From: Mycolicibacterium pyrenivorans
Lineage (GTDB): Bacteria > Actinomycetota > Actinomycetes > Mycobacteriales > Mycobacteriaceae
Direction of reading: 5' to 3'
Assembly (NCBI RefSeq): GCF_025821625.1
Contig: NZ_JACKSH010000065.1
Location: 89,603-153,602 of the forward strand
Length of the DNA: 64,000 nucleotides
Shown here: positions 59,017 through 64,000 of the stretch, one piece after another
Numbering within the stretch: the first letter of the stretch is position 1
Layout: every line of letters begins with the position of its first letter
Notes under the pieces: model-generated
What the model saw: the letters and a program-made list of their open reading frames with translations, nothing else
Databases searched by the model: none
What the model was told of the DNA's origin: nothing
Translations under genes and position numbers: made by a program

Positions 59017-60265
59017 CGGGTCCTGGCCCTGGCGGCCTTGTCGTGCAGCACGTCGCGCTCGCGATCGTTGTCGGCCAGCGCCGCGGCACGCTCGAACTCG
59101 GTTGCGGCGTCGGCGTTGCGGCCGAGTCGTGCCAGCAGTTCGCCGCGCACGCTCGGCAGCAGGTGCGAGGTCTCGAGGCCCTTGATCCCGTCGAGAATCC
59201 GCAGCGCCGTGGCCGGCCCGGAGTCCGGATCCGCCATGGCGACCGCGATCGCGCGGTTGAGTTCGACCACCGGTGAGGGTGCGAGTCGCAGCAGCGCGTC
59301 GTAGAGAGAGACGATGCGTTGCCAGTCGGTGTCGGCGGCGGTGGGTGCGACGGCGTGGCATTCGGCGAGGGCGGCCTGCAGCGAGTAGAGGCCCCAGCCG
59401 ATCTTCTTGCGCTGCAGCACTTCGGCCGCGCGCTGGAGAGCGGCGACGCCGCGCTGGATCTGGGCGCGGTCCCACATGGTGCGGTTCTGGTCCTCCAGCA
59501 GGATGGGCCGTCCGTCGGTGTCGGTGCGCGACCGCAGCCGCGAGGACTGGAACTCCATCAGCGCGACAAGACCGTGCACCTCGGCCTCCTCCGGGGCCAA
59601 GGCGGCCAGGACACGGCCCAGACGCAGTGCCTCACTGCACAATTCGTAGGGATCCAGCGGTGACCCGTCGACGCCGAGTAGCCCTCGTTGAACACCAGGT
59701 AGATCACGCTGAGCACCGAGGACAGCCGCTCCGGGTAGGCGGATCGGTCCGGAACCTCGAAAGGCGCACCGGTCAGGGACTTCTTGGCCCGCACGATGCG
59801 CTGGGCGATCGTCGCCTTCGGCACGAGGAACGCCTTCGCGATCTCCTCGGTCGTCAGGCCGCCGACCACCCGCAGGGTCAGGGTGATCTGGTTCTCCCGG
59901 GACAGCGTCGGGTGCGTGGACATGAAGATCAGCCGCAGGACGTCGTCGTCGATGCGATCGGGGTCCCACGCGTCGTCGACGTGATCCTCGAGATCTCGGG
60001 CCATGGCGGCGTACTTGGTGTCGAGATTGTCCTGTCTGCGCCAGTTGTCGACGGCCTTACGTTTGGCGACGGTGGTCAGCCATGCGCCGGGGTTGCGGGG
60101 CACTCCGGTGTCCGGCCATTGGGTGAGGGCGTCGACGAGGGCTTCCTGTGCGAGGTCCTCGGCGAGGCCGACGTCGCCGACCGCGCGGGTGAGTGTGGCG
60201 ACGATCTTCGCGGCCTCCATGCGCCAGACCGCATCGACCGTCTGCTGCAGGTCGCCGCCGGTCAC
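59013..60265 (-). pseudogene. ECF-type RNA polymerase sigma factor (DUF6596/ECF42-like), frameshifted
   Basis: Two frames together spell an extended ECF sigma factor. The N-terminal part from GTG 60265 has the sigma2 region (VATLTRAVGDVGLAEDLAQEALVDAL, AWLTTVAKRKAVDNWRR) and sigma4 (LTLRVVGGLTTEEIAKAFLVPKATIAQRI), and runs to VIYLVFNEGYSAS. The C-terminal TPR-like part (YELCSEALRLGRVLAALAPEEAEVHGL to KAARARTR) is in another frame. The switch lies near 59655-59680 and is consistent with loss of one base or gain of two. Without correction the frame-1 product has a wrong tail and stops at 59558. The usual YCII/DGPF partner gene is not present. Confidence 0.75.
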
Positions 60266-61568
60266 GTCAGCACCTCGGCCAGGTCGAACCTGTCCCAGAG
60301 GTTGAGGAAGTTCGTCAGCATCAACAGCCTGCTGCGGGCCTGCTCGTTCCCGGCGATCCGGGGGTCGAAGCGGTCGGCCACCGGTTCGGGAAGCAGCTGA
60401 GCAGGTATGCGGGAACGTCGAGCAGCCACGCCGGTCCCATGATCGCCGCATAGGTGAGCACGTGTCTGCGCAGAACCCGCGGGTCCAGCGCGGGCCCGCC
60501 CGCCGCCGCGAACTCGGCGACGAAGTAGCCGAGCAGCGAGTCGAAATCGGTGTTCCACATCTGGGTTTCGGCGCTGCACAGGGCGCCCCAGATCGCCATG
60601 GCGAGGTTCATCTGGCCGACACAGCCCCAGTCGAGCAGTCCGCACTCGAGCCGCCCGTGCGGGTCACGCCAGAACCACGCGTTGTCGACGTTGGCATTCC
60701 AGTGGCACAGCGCGACGTACCGAGGGTCGGCGCCGAGTTCGCGCCACAGCTCGTCGACGCGATCCGGGCAGCGCGGGGCCTCGTCGCGCAGCCGGGAAAT
60801 GAACTGCGGGGAAGCGACATTGGCGGGCAGAAGTGCAGGATGGCGGGAAACCAGCTCGGCGAGGTGGTCGACGCGGCGCTGCAACTGCTCGCCGGTGTAC
60901 GGGGCGCGCTCGCCGACCGAGAGCCGCCGCATGTCGACGGGGAACTCCATCTCGGCGGCGAGGCCACCGGCCATGTGGGTGCCCGCCAGCCGGGCCAGTG
61001 CACGGAGCAGCGCGCGGTAGTGCGCGGCCGGGTCGGGCATGGTGTGGTCGGCGCACTTGTCGTAGTGCGGTTCTATTCCGTTGCTGCCGTAGCCGATCCG
61101 GCTCGTGATCAAAAGCCCGCTGCCCGATCCGTGGTGGAAGTCCGCGAACAGGCATCGGGGCACGTCGATGGGGAATCCCGGCGCCCGGGTGAGCAGCGCG
61201 AAGCGCACCTCGTCGGCCATCTGGCCGCGTCCGAGGTCGCGACCGGGGTCGTTGAAGTCCCTGGAGAACTTCACGAACAGGTCGCGCGGCAGTTCGCAGG
61301 GCTGTCGGTAGCGCACCGACAGCAGGGCCTTGCGGCCGGTGCTGCCGCCACGGAACTCTGTCAGTTCGTCGATGGCAACGACGGCGTTGTCTTCGGTCAG
61401 GGTGCCTGCCCGCCGGAACGCCTCCGTCAGGTAGCCGGCGCCGCCGTCGCGCAACGCTTCGGCGTCGGCGGGGATGTCGAGGCCGAGGTGATCGCCGGGG
61501 ACCCACTTCGCGAGGGTGCGCATCTTCGCGATTCTGCCGGGCGTGAGGTCGGACGCGACGCGCGGCAC
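60262..61568 (-). pseudogene. Phosphotransferase (APH/ecdysteroid-kinase-like) family protein, frameshifted near C-terminus
   Basis: The main frame runs from GTG 61568 (or ATG 61523) and gives an aminoglycoside-phosphotransferase-like protein with LFVKFSRDFND (ATP Lys), LCHWNANVDNAWF and CGLLDWGCVGQMNLA. The catalytic loop has Asn where HGDxxxxN has Asp. Near 60400-60413 the frame must shift by one base to continue LPEPVADRFDPRIAGNEQAR to the end at 60262; otherwise it ends at 60321 with an unrelated tail. The corrected end overlaps the sigma factor start by 4 bp, showing the two were once one operon. Substrate unknown. Confidence 0.7.
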
Positions 61569-61640
61569 CCGCTGTCGGCAGCCCAGGGCGGCGAGGTGGG
61601 TACCGTCCCGTCGGTCAGCCGACGGTGCCGTCTCGTCGGC

Positions 61641-63284
61641 TCAGCCGACCGCCCGTCCCGAACTCTCCCAGAACTGCGCCCGCACCGCCTTCTTGTCGGG
61701 CTTGCCCAGCGCGGTCACCGGCACCGAGTCGACGACGATCACCTGCTTGGGGGCCTGCACCGAACCCTTCCGCTCCTTCACCGAGGCCTGGATCTCGGCG
61801 ATCATCGTGTCGACCGCGGCCTCGTTGGAGGGCGCGTCGGGCCGCAGCACCACCACCGCGGTCACCGCCTCACCCCACTTCTCGTCGGGCGTGCCGATCA
61901 CGCACACCTGCGCGATCGAAGGATGTTCGGCCACAACGTCTTCCACCTCGCGGGGGAACACGTTGAACCCGCCGGTGACGATCATGTCCTTGGTCCGGTC
62001 GACGATGTACCAGAACCCATCGGAGTCCTCGCGCGCCAGGTCGCCGGTGTGCATCCAGCCGTCATGAAAGGTTCGGGAGGTTTCGTCAGGTAAGTTCCAG
62101 TACCCACCGGACAGCAGCGGCCCCGACACGCAGATCTCGCCGACCTCGCCCTGCGGCACCGGCCGGCCGTCCTCGCCGAGCAGTGCGGTCCGCGCGAACA
62201 GCGTCGGCCGGCCGCACGAGGTCAGGCGCTTCTCGTCGTGGTCCTTCTTGGACAGGTACGTGATCACCATCGGCGCCTCGGACTGCCCGTAGTACTGCGC
62301 GAAGATCGGGCCGAACCGCCGGATCGCCTCGGCCAGCCGGACCGGGTTCATCGCCGACGCGCCGTAGTACACCGTCTCCAGCGACGACAGATCGCGGGTA
62401 TGCGAATCGGGATGGTCCATCAGCGCGTAGATCATCGAGGGCACCAGCATCGTCGCGGTGATCTTCTGCTCCTCGATGACCCGAAGGACCTCGGCCGGGT
62501 CGAACTTCGTCAGCACGATCAGCTCGCCGCCCTTGACGATCACCGGGGTGAAGAACGCCGCGCCCGCGTGCGACAGCGGCGTGCACATCAGGAAGCGGGG
62601 ATTCTCCGGCCACTCCCACTCGGCCAACTGCACCGTCGTCATCGTCGTGATGGACTGCGTCGTGCCCATCACGCCCTTGGGCTTGCCGGTGGTGCCCCCG
62701 GTATAGGTCAGGCCGCCGATGTGGTCGGGCGGCAGGTCGGCCGCGATCAGCGGAACGGGCGGGTACTTCGCCGCCTCGGCGCTGAGGTCGACCGCGGCCA
62801 CGCCGCTGTCGGCGAGTTCGGCAGGCACCGGGCCGATCGTCAGGATCTGCTCGAGCGCGGGCACTTTCTGGATCAGCCCCAGCGCCCGCTCGACGAACAT
62901 CGGCTTCGGGTCGATGATCAGCGAGGTCACACCCGCGTCGGACAGCACGTAGGCGTGGTCGTCCAGCGAGCCGAGAGGGTGTAGTGCCGTGCGCCGGAAG
63001 CCCTGGGTCTGGCCGGCGCCGATGATCATCAGCACTTCCGGCCGGTTGAGCGACAGCAGCCCGACCGCTGCGCCGCTGCCCGCGCCGAGGGCCTCGAACG
63101 CCTGAATGTACTGGCTGATCCGGTCGGCGAGCTCGCCGCCGGTCATCGTGGTCTCACCGAGGAACAGCACCGGTCGGTCCTTGTGGCGCTTGAGCGCACC
63201 GACGGTGAGGTGGCCGGAGTGCAGGGGATGGCGCAACAGCTCGCCTGACGAGCGCTCGCGCGAGGAAGCATCAGCCTGGGTCAT
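61641..63284 (-). CDS. fadD8: AMP-dependent acyl-CoA ligase FadD8-like
   Basis: A 547-residue adenylate-forming acyl-CoA synthetase. The P-loop-like TYTGGTTGKPKGVMG has Gly for the usual Ser, as in some long-chain ligases. YYGQSEAPMVITYLSKKDHDEKR, GWMHTGDLAREDSDGFWYIVDRTKDMIVTGG and FNVFPREVEDVVAEHPSI follow, with the C-terminal Lys in TALGKPDKKAVRAQFW. Placement after menB and before menC-like genes in the recalled order supports the fadD8 name (Rv0551c). ATG 63284 lies ~47 bp from a broken 57-nt palindrome. Confidence 0.88.
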   Translation of the reverse strand: MTQADASSRERSSGELLRHPLHSGHLTVGALKRHKDRPVLFLGETTMTGGELADRISQYIQAFEALGAGSGAAVGLLSLNRPEVLMIIGAGQTQGFRRTALHPLGSLDDHAYVLSDAGVTSLIIDPKPMFVERALGLIQKVPALEQILTIGPVPAELADSGVAAVDLSAEAAKYPPVPLIAADLPPDHIGGLTYTGGTTGKPKGVMGTTQSITTMTTVQLAEWEWPENPRFLMCTPLSHAGAAFFTPVIVKGGELIVLTKFDPAEVLRVIEEQKITATMLVPSMIYALMDHPDSHTRDLSSLETVYYGASAMNPVRLAEAIRRFGPIFAQYYGQSEAPMVITYLSKKDHDEKRLTSCGRPTLFARTALLGEDGRPVPQGEVGEICVSGPLLSGGYWNLPDETSRTFHDGWMHTGDLAREDSDGFWYIVDRTKDMIVTGGFNVFPREVEDVVAEHPSIAQVCVIGTPDEKWGEAVTAVVVLRPDAPSNEAAVDTMIAEIQASVKERKGSVQAPKQVIVVDSVPVTALGKPDKKAVRAQFWESSGRAVG

Positions 63285-63331
63285 ACACGACAGACTAGAA
63301 CGTGTTCCAATTCCAGTCAGCCACTCCCGGC

Positions 63332-63374
63332 CGAAACTGCATTCCAGCAGGCCCGCTCTCGCGGTTTTCCTGCT
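63332..63374. repeat. 57-nt intergenic palindrome, copy E, interrupted by an IS element
   Basis: Left arm CGAAACTGCATTCCAGCAG (63332-63350) and the 19-nt loop (63351-63369) are intact. The right arm begins CTGCT (63370-63374) and is then replaced by IS sequence from 63375. The expected remaining 14 bases of the arm are absent on this side. Confidence 0.8.
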
Positions 63375-63555
63375 AATCCGAAAATAGAGGTGAGGTGCGC
63401 TGGGTGTGGGCGCGTCGGTGTTGCCGTGGGTGCCACGGCGGGTTTGGTGTGTTCGCGGGTCAGGCTAATCCGAAAATAGAGGTGAGGTGCGCTGGGTGTG
63501 GGCGCGTCGGTGTTGCCGTGGGTGCCACGGCGGGTTTGGTGTGTTCGCGGGTCAG
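63372..63555. repeat. Perfect 92-bp tandem duplication at the IS end
   Basis: Two identical 92-bp units, 63372-63463 and 63464-63555, each begin GCTAATCCGAAAATAG. GCT also follows the second unit at 63556, so all three boundaries carry the same trinucleotide. The second unit includes the transposase stop codon. Confidence 0.95.
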
Positions 63556-64000
63556 GCTGCTGGGGTGAGGGTGACGGTGTAGCCGAGTGCTTCGAGTTGT
63601 CGGATGTGGTTGCGTTTCTTGGACTCTGGATTGAGGTGTGTGGTGTAGTGGTCGGCGCCGAGGTCGGTGTAGGTGGCGTCGGAGTCGGCCAGCAGGTGCC
63701 AGATGATGACCAGGATGGAGCGTCCGACGGCGACGACGGCGCGTTTGTTGCCGCGTCGTCGGGCGATGCGTCGGTAGCGTTGCCCGAGGAAGGTGTCGGT
63801 GCGGCCGGCGGAGACGGCGGCCTCGCCCAGGACCTGGGCCAGGTAGCGGTTGCCGTGGCCGGTGTGGGCTTTACCTTTGGTTTTACCGGCCGAGGATTTG
63901 ATGCCGGGGCTGAATTTCGCCCAGGAGCACAGGTGGGCTGCGGTCGGGAAGATCGACATGTCGGTGCCGATCTCGGCGAGGATGACAGCGGCGGCGAGCG
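63375..64000 (-). mobile_element. IS110-family insertion sequence, 3' (right-end) portion
   Basis: The element begins at 63375 inside a 57-nt palindrome and runs off the window. Contents are a ~180-bp non-coding end with a 92-bp tandem duplication and the C-terminal part of a transposase on the minus strand. There are no terminal inverted repeats visible, as expected for IS110. The other end, where the bridge RNA of IS110-group elements is usually encoded, lies outside. Confidence 0.8.
63552..64000 (-). CDS. IS110-family transposase, C-terminal part (5' end outside window)
   Basis: About 149 residues are visible, ending at TGA 63552. The frame is open through the window edge, reading AAAVILAEIGTDMSIFPTAAHLCSWAKFSPG, the start of the Tnp (IS116/IS110/IS902) C-terminal domain. 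RRIARRRGNKRAVVAVGRSILVIIWHLL follows. This domain holds the conserved Ser region of IS110 recombinases; the N-terminal RuvC-like DEDD domain is beyond the edge. An ATG at 63959 is internal, not the true start. Shown intact as far as seen. Confidence 0.87.
   Translation of the reverse strand, partial: LAAAVILAEIGTDMSIFPTAAHLCSWAKFSPGIKSSAGKTKGKAHTGHGNRYLAQVLGEAAVSAGRTDTFLGQRYRRIARRRGNKRAVVAVGRSILVIIWHLLADSDATYTDLGADHYTTHLNPESKKRNHIRQLEALGYTVTLTPAA

Noticed and set aside
63372..63555. CRISPR array
   Set aside because: Only two 92-bp perfect units without spacers, at the end of an IS element; this is a tandem duplication, not an array.
1..64000. tRNA or rRNA genes
   Set aside because: I saw no cloverleaf-like or rRNA-like segment while reading; a tRNA search would be needed to be certain.

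Overview
This window looks like chromosome from a fast-growing environmental mycobacterium (Mycolicibacterium-like). The evidence is very high GC, frequent GTG starts, many ATGA or GTGA start/stop overlaps, several F420/deazaflavin (Ddn-type) oxidoreductases, and a gene order that follows what I remember of the M. tuberculosis stretch Rv0501-Rv0551 (galE2, acyltransferase, hadA-like, serB1, hemA-C-D-B, hemL, ccdA-resB-ccsA, menA, mtnP, galE3, menE, menB, fadD8). Rv names are recalled synteny, not search results. cmaA2, mmpS2/mmpL2, fabH and pitA, which I expect in the tuberculosis order, are not here. Other genes fill some of those gaps.

Layout. 1-3.2 kb: envelope-lipid and HAD genes. 3.2-8.4 kb: hemA-hemC-hemD-hemB, making tetrapyrrole from glutamyl-tRNA; hemL lies apart at 18.1 kb. 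8.4-14.5 kb: small membrane proteins, an MpaB-like oxygenase with its TetR neighbour, and a PNPOx-like/P450 pair. 14.7-17.1 kb: a thiol/metal island (desulforedoxin-like miniprotein, thioredoxin-CcdA fusion, ZIP transporter). 18.1-25.3 kb: hemL, a histidine phosphatase and a System II cytochrome c maturation operon (TlpA-like, CcdA, ResB, CcsA) ending in a MinD-like ATPase. 26.1-31.1 kb: a six-gene MoxR/DUF58/VWA operon. 31.4-36 kb: SBP56, menA, mtnP, galE3. 37.0-40.0 kb: an unfamiliar three-gene cassette (acyl-CoA-dehydrogenase-fold flavoprotein, signal-less PhnD-like binding protein, radical SAM enzyme with a TusA-like N-terminus). 40.0-40.4 kb: a scrambled second galE3. 40.4-47.7 kb: hydrolase, nitronate monooxygenase, a two-component system and a glycosyltransferase/methyltransferase run. 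47.8-56 kb: menE, menB, acyl-CoA synthetase, SDRs and an AraC regulator. 56-63.3 kb: HAD, a decayed glycosyltransferase/PIG-L/methyltransferase group, a frameshifted sigma factor and phosphotransferase, and fadD8. The window ends inside an IS110-family element.

Biologically, heme synthesis, cytochrome c maturation and menaquinone synthesis (menA, menE, menB) sit together, so much of the window is respiratory-cofactor supply.

The most notable non-coding structure is a family of 57-nt intergenic palindromes with fixed 19+19+19 geometry (19-nt arm, 19-nt loop, 19-nt arm). There are four complete copies, with paired base changes between copies. A fifth copy is cut by the IS110-family element, as known for some IS110 elements that target REP palindromes. 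The other prominent unknown is the 37-40 kb cassette.
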